A DNA stretch of 64,000 nucleotides, taken from contig BCKK01000003.1 of assembly GCA_001600615.1 (NCBI GenBank), positions 1,536,181-1,600,180 of the forward strand. The letters are read 5' to 3'. Position 1 is the first letter of the stretch; each line of letters begins with the position of its first letter. The notes below the pieces were generated by a model. That model was not told the DNA's origin and made no database searches. It saw nothing but the letters and a program-made list of their open reading frames with translations. Shown piece by piece: positions 56,100 to 64,000 of the stretch. The DNA is from Dioszegia crocea. Its lineage: Eukaryota > Basidiomycota > Tremellomycetes > Tremellales > Bulleribasidiaceae. Made by a program: the position numbers and the translations under genes.

Positions 56100-58309
56100 T
56101 CAACCGCTCACCCAGGCATCCCCTAATGTTTCCCACTCAGCAGCAACAGCACCCGACAACCCCTCCTCGTCGGCCAAGATCAACACTCTGACCCCACCAA
56201 GCTTCGCCATGCCTTCTTCCAGCGCCAAAAACTTCATTTCAACCTCATATACCGCTTCCCACCGTTCTGGTGGTTCAGACAAGTCCGCATAAGTCGTCGA
56301 ATATTGCTCTTGGGCGAGCTCGAAAGGTTGTGGAGGGGGAAGTAAGAGAGACGGTCCGAGGGGAAATATTTCGCCCTCCTTTCGCAAGGGCTGGGATTTG
56401 GGTGGTGGAGCTGGCCGCTGTAGTATGGGCGCAGGAGGGAAGGTGGGGTTGGATGTCGGGGTGGCGGCGATAGCAGATGGGCCGTTGAGGTGAGTCTGAG
56501 TCGCGTTCCTGAGCTGAGAGGAGATGGGCGTCATCGGTCTCGAAGGACCTGCCGCTGTAGGTTGTACGAGATCGGATCGGTTGCCTATGGACAAATTGGG
56601 AGGGGAAGTGAAAGCGGGAACAGAAGTTTCGAGAGGGGCGAGATATTGGATGCCGAGGCGTACCGACGCCGGTGGACCCTCCTCGCCACCAAGCGTCTGA
56701 TCCGCATTTGGCGAGAAAGTCCGCCTACTCCTTATCCCGACCCTCAGCTTCGCTACAAACTCCTTCTCCACCTCCACCCCACTCCTTTCCAGATCCATCA
56801 CCGCCAGATCAACCTCCCACTCCGATTCTTCCTCGTCTCCATACTCGTCTTCCCTATCCCGCAATCGGCTAGGCACCCGAGTAGGCGTCCCCACCGCTTG
56901 GCCCGGTGTGGGCGGCGCCACACTTGTCCTAGTCGGTGCAGGCGCGATCTTTGGCACAACCGGTGCAGCTGCAACTCGGCGATTCAGGGTAGAAGTCTGC
57001 AATCGTCCTCTTTCTTTGTGCGGACCAGCTAACCAGGCCATGTCCAATCGACCAAGAGGGAGGATGGTGCCCGGTGTAAAGACGGGAGCGAAGACTGATT
57101 GTCGGGATTTGGTAGAAGGGGGAGGTTGAGGATGGAGGAGAAAGAGGTACTGCCTCGTATCGCCCGGATGTAGAGATCCGAGGGAGTCGGGCAAAGGGTC
57201 GAATTCGCTAGTGGGTATAACAGCGTCCGTGTCTGATGTGATTGACTTGGCGGTAATTCCGAATACAGGCTCAAGGTTGACCTTGTCGAATAGGATAGAT
57301 TCGGTAGATGTGTTTTGCATGAGGACTTCAAGGTAGACGTCACTCCGCCTCTCGGGGTCAAGCTGGGACATGGGCGTTTGGGAGGGGTGGATTTTGGTCT
57401 TGATGGATAGAGGAGCGACCACCTTGAGGTATCAGCTACAGCCCTTGTAAGGGTACGACAGGCTTGTCGTCCAATTTAGCTCCTGAGGTCTTCGTGAGGG
57501 TAGACGAGTCCAGAGCGGGATATAAGTGGTGAGGAGTCCAAGCTCAGACTCACGTTGAACTTGTAGAACCGTTGGAATGTCCTCCTCCCCGTTGAAGTCT
57601 CCCAAGCCACCGAACAGATCAACACCTGCAATCCCAGCTCCTTCATTTCTGCCTGAACGTCCATCTCCACAAACTCCCCAGGAGGCAGGATGGGCACTTT
57701 CTTCTTCTCCCCTGCTGACTCTCCCTCCCTTTCTATCCTCTCCACACCCTCTTCCTTCGCTTCTGGGTCTAAATCTCTCCCCTTATCTTCTGGATCTACA
57801 CCTTCCACCTTCTTCTCATCTCCCACTGCGCCCGCCTCGCCCTCGCCCTCCCCCTCTTCCCCATGAACCACCTCACCCAACCTCCACCTCCCACCCGGCC
57901 CTTGAATCTCAAGCATCATCTTAACCCCCTTTACCCCTTGCACACCCGCCACGTCGGCCTCTCCACCCATGGCTACATCCCCAATATCACCCGCATTGCT
58001 ACTCCCCGGCCGAGGACTCGAGGGGGGGTTCGCGATCAATTGGACGCGTACACCGAGACTTGTGCCTAGCGTCATGGATCCAAAGGGCGCTGGATAGTTG
58101 TGCGTTGGGGAGAAGGCGAAGGAAGAGGGGAGGGAGGGCCGAGGAGCGGGCGTATGGGGGACATCTTCGATATGTGCTGATGGAGGTTGGGTATGGAAGA
58201 GGGTTATGGGTGTTAGTTTCAGTCTGAGGTGATTAGCTTGGAGTATCCTGGGCCTGCTATAAGGCTTGGAGAGTGCGTACATTGACAGTGTGAGAGGTAT
58301 GGGCTCCAT
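56100..58309 (-). CDS. TRAPPC13-like trafficking complex subunit
   Basis: TRAPPC13 is a subunit of TRAPP complexes that act as Rab exchange factors in Golgi traffic and autophagy. Exons (minus) 58281..58309, 57554..58223, 56100..57422 give 673 aa in frame. Family marks: N-terminal PIPLTLSILKLTPITLFHTQ, GTSLGVRVQLIANPP, RTFQRFYKFNVVAPLSIKTK at the domain junction, DVYLEVLMQNTSTESILFDK, VNLEPVFGI, HPGDTRQYLFLLHP, LGRLDMAWLAGPHKERGRLQ and a C-terminal beta domain. Two Pro/Glu-rich insertions (about 140-190 and 330-390) are longer than in animals. Intron 58224..58280 is in frame; splice signals and the conserved N-terminus favour its removal. Confidence 0.85.
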
Positions 58310-59087
58310 TTCGGCGTCGGCGCGCCCTCAAGAGGCGTGTTGTGCAAAGAGTCCTTAGGGTGAGGTGGACGATAGTTCTGAGGCGGGCCGTGTCAATTTC
58401 ATCGGGGCACTTTCAACATTCCTCGTCCATCAATCTCCCTATTGGCTCGAGCTTTATGCTCAACAAGTCCCCTAACGCCCTCTTGACCATCTCGCGATGC
58501 GGCTGTACCCATGCTCAGATGCTCTAATGTACTCATCTCCATCTGGCCGGAATGAAGTCAGGGACGAATCCTCCCGGCTATGTCATCAGCTCAGTCCCGC
58601 TGGCATCGCGCTCGGGTCCATTACTGAAGTCGGCGTCTTACTAGGTGGATAGGGTGAGAGACCTACATATTCATGCTGCTATCACTGACGTCTGACCGCA
58701 CTACATTGACAATCGTCCTCAGTCTCCTTAGTTGCGAGAATTCAACCCGCAATGGTGGCCCAATTCCCTTATCCTCCAAATGTCACTCCTCGCTAGGCTT
58801 CGCACTCGCCGAACCGCCCGTGCCCTCTCATGCTTCGCAATCTTCGTACAGCCATCCTCAGGTCGCTCTGTAACTCCCCCTCAGCCAGGACTTTGTTTGG
58901 AAGATCGACGCTGAAGGGCTGGCTGTTCCCCTAAAAGTATCGCTGTACCGGTGTTTTCATGAGTAGCGAAGAAAGAGACGGGAATTCCCCGATCTAAGAC
59001 CGTGCTGGATCAACCCAAACAGTCTCGATTACTTGCAGCGGCCTCACCATGCCGCCTTCTCCGATGTGACTGATCACGGACAGGTAG
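58310..59087. other. Intergenic region downstream boundary of accessory stretch
   Basis: Short frames around 58670-58910 on the plus strand (one reading REFNPQWWPNSLILQMSLLA) could be a decayed or spliced exon, but splice sites are not convincing. No repeat recognised. Confidence 0.35.
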
Positions 59088-59477
59088 CGCGTCGCAGCCT
59101 CTGCCGGTTCCCTCTTCACTCGCAGGTTCGAAGATCAGTCCAGGATCCGTGCAGTCACTCAGCTAGGGATACGTCAGAGTACAGAAGCATTCCGCCTCAT
59201 GATCGAGCTCTCAAGAAACCGTATGGTCAAGGTGATATACTGGTGGGCTCATGTCTCGGCCCACTACACGTACGTCTTCAAAGATCGAAGTGAACCCCCC
59301 CATAGCATGACCGAGGGGAACGAAAATGAGTGCAAAGCATGTACCTATAGAATAGCTTTACAATGTTACCGATCGATACGCTCGGCAGTCGGTCAAGTAC
59401 CGTTTGGCCTGGCGGATGCCCTTCATATATGCGATCCACTTCCTGGTCGCATGTCGAAAGGCTGGTTAGCTGAGTAG
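59088..59477 (+). CDS. Possible exon or gene fragment of unknown protein
   Basis: After an acceptor-like CAGGTAG (59080-59087) the frame runs open for about 129 codons: VAASAGSLFTRRFEDQSRIR, QSTEAFRLMIELSRNRMVKV, IYWWAHVSAHYTYVFKDRSE and a Cys-containing end before TAG. Codon choice and alternating hydrophobic/charged pattern look coding, yet no start or upstream exon is clear. It may be an exon of a gene damaged by the nearby element insertion region, or an unrecognised small gene. Confidence 0.35.
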   Translation, partial: RVAASAGSLFTRRFEDQSRIRAVTQLGIRQSTEAFRLMIELSRNRMVKVIYWWAHVSAHYTYVFKDRSEPPHSMTEGNENECKACTYRIALQCYRSIRSAVGQVPFGLADALHICDPLPGRMSKGWLAE

Positions 59478-59839
59478 TGTGGTGATAATGCCTAGCCACA
59501 TGAAAGACTGATTATCTGGACGAATAGCTGGTCATGGGTTCAAATAGCGGGTGTGAAGGGGTCTGCTTGCCAATTCTTGCGCCTGGAACACTTCCCAGTC
59601 CATCGGGGGAAATATCGGACCACCACAACCAGTGGTGGGACATAGGGTATTTCTTTTAGATCATGTCCCGACACTTTCACTCGACGCCCCTTCCACAGCG
59701 AGCATAGAGCGAGCGTACAGAAAGATGGCAAAAAGATCAAAGGATGTTCGGTTAGCGGTATGAGACATCCGAACTCCAAAGCCGCCGGGATTCTCAGAGT
59801 GATAGGAGAGATCTTCAGGCCCGAGAATGTCTCAAATCT
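59478..59839. other. Left flank of the MITE-like element
   Basis: A minus-strand frame (59540-59866) runs through here into the element terminus; it has no domain and its start lies in the element, so I read it as chance or decayed. Confidence 0.35.
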
Positions 59840-59863
59840 GGATAACATATAACTGCACCACAC
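59840..59863 (+). repeat. Left terminal inverted repeat of the MITE-like element
   Basis: 24 nt, exact reverse complement of 60110-60133; begins GGATAACAT and ends GCACCACAC. Confidence 0.9.
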
Positions 59864-60109
59864 CATAATGATAATTGCACCACACTCCTAAGGAGAGTTA
59901 CCGCTTTCGGTAATCTGTAGAGTTCCGGGGGACCACCAAAATCCCAACTTTGAGCGTTCCTCATGCAACTCTATGCATACAAAGTCCCAAATATTAATCG
60001 ATATTCGGACTCCCAGACACCTACATGTATAGTGTAGCAATTTTCAAAATAAAATGTTGATGCATGCACAAGTTACTAAGTGAAAAAGTGTGGTGCAGTT
60101 ATAATTAAC

Positions 60110-60133
60110 GTGTGGTGCAGTTATATGTTATCC
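60110..60133 (-). repeat. Right terminal inverted repeat of the MITE-like element
   Basis: 24 nt, exact reverse complement of 59840-59863; ends ATGTTATCC next to the AAATCT duplication. Confidence 0.9.
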
Positions 60134-60139
60134 AAATCT

Positions 60140-61026
60140 GAGATTTGCTGGATTACGGCACAATGTTTCAGATTTTTGCCACCCGTTACCAACCGGTACC
60201 CACTCTACCTCCTATGGTTTCGTCTTGAAATCGCTTCTTGAAGCCTAATCGATGAGGTCATGGACAGCAGGCGACCGCCGCCGCCACACTCGCGGCGTTA
60301 CTGAGAAGCCGATGTACGCTGAAATGGAGCGCATCATACTGTGCCTCACATCGAGGTAAACAATAGACATTCAAGACCGCGTGTGGGGCTTGTAGTCGTC
60401 CGCCCTTCGGTTGTTTAACCGAGGTGCGTGTCAGCAACAGAAGAGCGCCGATAGCCATCTGTAAGGGGGAGACCTCAGCCCTATCTCCTCGGGTGTGACC
60501 GATGTTGCGGTGAGTCGGTCCATCACGGGGCTGGCAAGCCTGATCTGTTGGACCAGGAGGCCAATGGGGCCAAATAAGAGACTAAGTATCCGGCCCGACG
60601 GGCGATGAAAGGAATACAGCAGGGGCTTCAAAAGTCGGCGTTGGCATCCTTCGGATCACGGCAAAGATCCAGTAGAGCTTTCGAAAGGTTCTACCCCGGC
60701 ATTCCCAAATATAAGTGACTAGCGCTCCGGTAGTCAGACTTTTTGTGTCCACACTGTCGGTCCTTAACACTTGACATGTCGGCCGATCTGAAGATAGCAA
60801 GAAGTAGGAGTGCATACTACGTCGTGAAGGCAGAGCAGCAGACCATCATGCTGGATGCATAGCATAGTCATCCTGTGATGTCTCAGAAGCTTCTTAAGTC
60901 AAGCCCGTGCGTGGATCTCAGGGCGGCGCGTCGTCGCGTCGCGGGTAGGTGTCTTCAATCTTGGCTTGCTGTATTCCACATCACCAGCAGCACAGGCATC
61001 AACGCGTTCGTGGACCGACATCCCCC
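60140..61026. other. Gene-poor region before F-box-like copy C
   Basis: About 890 bp with short frames on the minus strand (60258-60815) that share no family motif. It includes the copy C promoter. No repeat of the MITE termini seen here. Confidence 0.4.
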
Positions 61027-62647
61027 ATGTCAGCTATATCCGAAGAAACGGACCGCTCGGCAGCGCTTCCGGCGTCCCCACAGCGAGATGCGTCAAGCGC
61101 GAGCACCGCTGTCAAATCCACTCTCCCTTGCCCTATTCCCCCGGTGTTCGACTTCCCCTCAGCCCCATCGCTCGCCCTCCCACACTCTCCACGCGCCCTT
61201 CCCCTCGAGTCAGATCGTCGATCCTATGCTAGCACTCCGGACCCGAACGAGCGCGTTATCGTCCCCGGCGGTAAATCAGAGCGAAGGGTCTGGAATACGC
61301 TGGAATTGAGATTTCGGATTTTCAAGCTACTCGATAGGCCCACTTTGGCTTCATTGCTGTGTTTGGAGAAGGCTGTCTCGGCCAGCGTGGCGGCGATACT
61401 GTATAGGGACATACATGTGTCTTTAATGAGCAAAATGAGCAGGGCGAAGGCGAGTGATATCCAGATCCGCCCGAAGCCGAGCATTCGCTGACAAGTTTAG
61501 GGACGGCGTACTACCTACTGCGACGCGGTAATCACCCTGGATAGAAGTCCTCATCCCGACATTATCTCCCCACTGAAGGTATGGGAGAAAGGTTAGTCGC
61601 CTTCTAAAAAGAGATGCGCGAGGTACTGACACCACACCAGTCCGACCAGCGGGCCAGCGCTTCGACCCACTTGCACTCCTGAAAATCGTCAAGACTTGCC
61701 GAAAGAAGTTCCCCAATCTCCAGCGCATCTTCTACCAGTACCCCAAATCCGACATGGATGACGCATACGTCGTACATCTCGATGGAGATGAGATCACGGT
61801 CGATCTGGAATCTCACGTCCAGTTCGACACGATAATCTCCGATCGCCCCCATCAGTGGCCGCCCACCCTCCCCCCCATACCAGTCTATGCTGGCATGGAC
61901 ATTCGTCATTCGATCGCGATCAAAATCATCATGGATGATCTTGAGACTTGGGACATACAACACCGGTACAAAGATTACGCACGCCTACGCAGGAACAGCC
62001 AGGCATGGATCGACTGGCTGTACCGAAACCCCAACCTCGATAGGCGAGTAACCAGTCTCGACGCCCTCAGTGCCCGCGGGGCCGAGGACACACTAGAAGG
62101 CGTCCTGGAATTCCTTGCTCAGCGAAAGCGCGATCATTGCGAACCAATGTCGAGTATTCACCTTCCACCCTCCTCCACTCCGCTCACTCCTGAACGTTTC
62201 GCCGAGGTCGTCGCTGTTCTTGCTGCCAATCCGGAGATTCGGACCCTTCGCGTTGAACAAAACATCGTTGCGGGGCTCGATTGCTTGCAGACTGCTATAG
62301 CGGCCTTCGATGCAGCGTTGCCGTCCCTACACCGGCTCGTCTTGACAACGTACGGAGAGCCCGAGTCCACGCCTTTATCCGGACTTCCGAACTTGCGGAT
62401 CTTTTCCATGTCACTAAGACTTCAGGAAAGTACCCAAGCCGACGCCGTACAATACCTTTGCAGGCTCGGTAGCGAACGTTGCGCATATCAGGACCCGGAG
62501 CAAGGGAATCTGGCCGCTCAGAGGGCGTTCAGCGAAGCTGTGCGCGAGCTTCGGCCGCTGGTACTCGCTGGAGATGATCTTCGGTATCATAACTGGGGAG
62601 AGGAGACGACATCGGAGGAAGACGAGGAAGATGAGGAAGACGAATGA
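61027..62647 (+). CDS. F-box-like family protein, copy C
   Basis: Exons 61027..61449, 61501..61591, 61641..62647 encode 506 aa in frame. The N-terminal 85 residues are Ser/Pro-rich; residues about 93-130 form the F-box-like block (ELRFRIFKLLDRPTLASLLC, then EKAVSASVAAILYRDI). Family sites: RRTTYCDAV, CRKKFPNLQRIFYQYPKSD, DDAYVVHLDGDEITVDLESH, PTLPPIPVYAGMDIRHSIAI, LDRRVTSLDA, LEFLAQRKRDHCE, ALPSLHRLVLTT and LGSERCAYQDPEQ. It ends in an acidic tail (TSEEDEEDEEDE). Intron 1 would start GC (AAG/GCGAGT) rather than GT; it is placed where copies A and D have an intron and keeps the frame. It is the most complete family copy. Confidence 0.78.
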
Positions 62648-63083
62648 GGTCAGTCGTGCCGGAACCCCGGCGCTTATCTACCGTCTGAAGCTGATACAAA
62701 ATAGTCACTCATACAGCCCTAGATCCTAGCCTGGTATACAAAGCTTGGTCTCCCCCTTTGGCGCTAGACCCAACAAGTGGCGCAGATGACTTCTGGGGGT
62801 TCGGCCACCGGGTCAAGGCCCGGCGGCGGCCGGCGGGAACGTTGTTGTTTCCCTATGAGTAGCTAAGGGGGAATCCTTTCCTGGCTGGCGGTAGAGAGGG
62901 GCGATCTCTTGGAGATGTATACTGTAGCTAGGGCATCGAGGTTATCTATACATGCAAAACCTGAAGTTTTGGAGTGCCGCACTGGCACATTCCTCAGAAC
63001 ATTCCTCATGATCAGGTCGCGTCGAATCCTTCATTTATCGCTCGACATCTCATCTCCCAAGCTTGAAGTACGAACAATCAAAG
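62648..63083. other. Intergenic region between copies C and D
   Basis: 436 bp with a GC-rich patch (62800-62840, CGGCGGCGGCCGGCGGG) and the promoter of copy D. I checked for a tRNA-like fold and could not support one. Confidence 0.4.
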
Positions 63084-64000
63084 ATGTCTAGCCCCACTGC
63101 AAAGCTCGACGTAGACTCGGCGCCAAACAATCCACTCGCTGTACCTCTCCCTTCCCCTCACCAAAATCCCCACTCGCCCGTCGAAGTAAAACCATCGCGC
63201 GACTCTCACTCCCCATCTACATCTCCCGGCTTCCAGCCCGAAGCCGACCCTGAGAATCCACCAACCAGCCCCTGAAACGATCAGGACAATCCTGATGATT
63301 ACGAAGAATACGACGAGGAAGACTACGATGAGGACGAAGATGAGGATGGCTCCGACTGGAGCGCGACTCCGCCTCCTCAATATGTCCTGCAGCGGGGCGG
63401 ACCTGCCGCGAGGAAGGTGTATGACAACCTGGAGGTTCGACATCGGATATTGGCGTTGACGGATCGGAGTACACTAGGGCGGATGCTAAGGTTGGAAAGG
63501 GCTGTGTCGGAAAGCGTAGCGAGGGTGCTATTCAGATGCGTTACCAAGGCAGTCATGGCGAAAATGAGTCGGGCAAATGTAGATTTTAATCTTTCTGCGA
63601 CGTACCTATACTGATCTCATAGCCCAGACGCAGGATCTACTGCGATGCAGTCCGAGAAGTCGACCGCAGTCCCTACCCCTCCCTTATCCCCGGCGAGAAA
63701 CGGCCATTTCGCAGCGACCGCGAACCCATCTACTTTGACCATCGCGATGCTGCCAAGCTGGTCACTGCCGGTCGCAAAAAGTTCCCCAACCTACAACGAA
63801 TTCTCTACCTCTACCCCTCCCACGATGTCGATGATGCCTGGATCATCAACATTAAACCCAACAACAAAATCACAATCGACCTTGAGAGTCACGTCGAGTT
63901 TGACCTTCACGATATCGAGTTCTTCAATCCGGAAACCCCTACTCTCCCCGGTCCTCCCACATTACCACAGGGATGGGGCATACGGTACACGATCGCCATC
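63084..64000 (+). CDS. F-box-like family protein, copy D (3' end outside window)
   Basis: Starts MSSPTAKLDVDSAPN. The frame holds a TGA at 63273-63275, but a phase-0 intron 63186..63284 (donor GTAAAA, branch-like CTGAAACGA, acceptor CAG) would remove it. Then comes an acidic run (DDYEEYDEEDYDEDEDED), the F-box-like block (NLEVRHRILALTDRSTLGRM, then ERAVSESVARVLFR), an intron 63579..63622 and exon 63623 onward with RRRIYCDAVREVDRSP, GRKKFPNLQRILYLYPSHD, DDAWIINIKPNNKITIDLES and GIRYTIAI at the window edge. It is closest to copy C, its neighbour on the same strand, suggesting tandem duplication. The stop codon makes its integrity uncertain. Confidence 0.7.

Larger units (their letters stand above)
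59840..60133. mobile_element. MITE-like non-autonomous DNA transposon, 294 bp
   Basis: Perfect 24-bp terminal inverted repeats: left 59840-59863 starts GGATAACATATAACTGC, right 60110-60133 is its exact reverse complement. Each end has a second, inner copy of the GCACCACACT motif (59871-59886 and 60087-60102, one mismatch). The element is flanked by the direct repeat AAATCT (59834-59839 and 60134-60139), a 6-bp target duplication. It is AT-rich compared with its surroundings and codes for nothing, as expected of a MITE moved in trans. The superfamily cannot be fixed from the 6-bp duplication alone. Confidence 0.85.

Noticed and set aside
59540..59866. Minus-strand 108-codon frame entering the MITE
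   Set aside because: Its start codon lies inside the transposon terminus and it has no family motif.
62750..62860. GC-rich segment considered as tRNA or structured RNA
   Set aside because: I could not build an acceptor stem plus TPsiC arm with a proper anticodon loop.
1..64000. CRISPR arrays, operons, ribosome binding sites
   Set aside because: The intron-rich eukaryotic genes rule out a prokaryotic reading, and no regularly spaced repeats were seen.

Overview
The window is nuclear DNA of a basidiomycete fungus, most likely a Tremellomycete yeast. Evidence: dense GT-AG introns of about 40-60 nt in almost every gene, most with a GCTGAC/GCTGAT branch element just before the acceptor; many Ser/Pro/Gly-rich disordered proteins; closely packed genes on both strands; and fungal families such as a TRP-like channel, Snt1, a PHO80-type cyclin, a UPF0643 protein and Sfp1-type zinc fingers. 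The genus is not determined. Exon models were built by hand from splice signals and family motifs; apart from ELC1 and the genes cut by the window ends, the summed exons are divisible by three.

Layout. 1-9.5 kb: end of a GH1 beta-glucosidase, SEC15 (exocyst, minus), ELC1 (elongin C), a quinone-oxidoreductase-type MDR enzyme, a short Ser/Thr-rich ORF and SUB1/PC4 (minus). 9.9-17.1 kb: a large TRP-like membrane protein, a GST-fold protein and a single-span membrane protein. 17.7-24 kb: a three-finger Sfp1-like zinc-finger gene, a minus-strand F-box-like family member (copy A) and a shortened Sfp1-like paralogue. 24.4-33.4 kb: a canonical F-box protein, a PPIE-type RRM protein without cyclophilin domain, an unrecognised disordered protein and F-box-like copy B. 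34.2-47.6 kb: UBA1 (ubiquitin E1, 20 exons), a HAD-type nucleotidase-like gene, a PHO80-type cyclin, a UPF0643 protein and the proteasome regulator PI31. 48.6-58.3 kb: an unrecognised acidic protein, the SANT corepressor SNT1, a 94-residue hydrophobic protein and TRAPPC13. 58.3-64 kb: a gene-poor stretch with a 294-bp MITE-like element, then F-box-like copies C and D (D runs off the window).

The most unusual content is a dispersed family of four related F-box-like proteins (A-D) that I cannot match to a named family. They share an F-box-like helix block, a DDA[YW] signature, an LDRR motif and a C-terminal LG..RC.[YF]QD motif. Copy A has an in-frame stop followed by still-recognisable family sequence; copy D has an in-frame stop that an intron may remove; copy C appears to use a GC-AG intron. 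Several genes act in ubiquitin-proteasome work (ELC1, the F-box protein, UBA1, PI31, and possibly the F-box-like family), but they are scattered on both strands with unrelated genes between them, so I do not read them as an operon-like unit.
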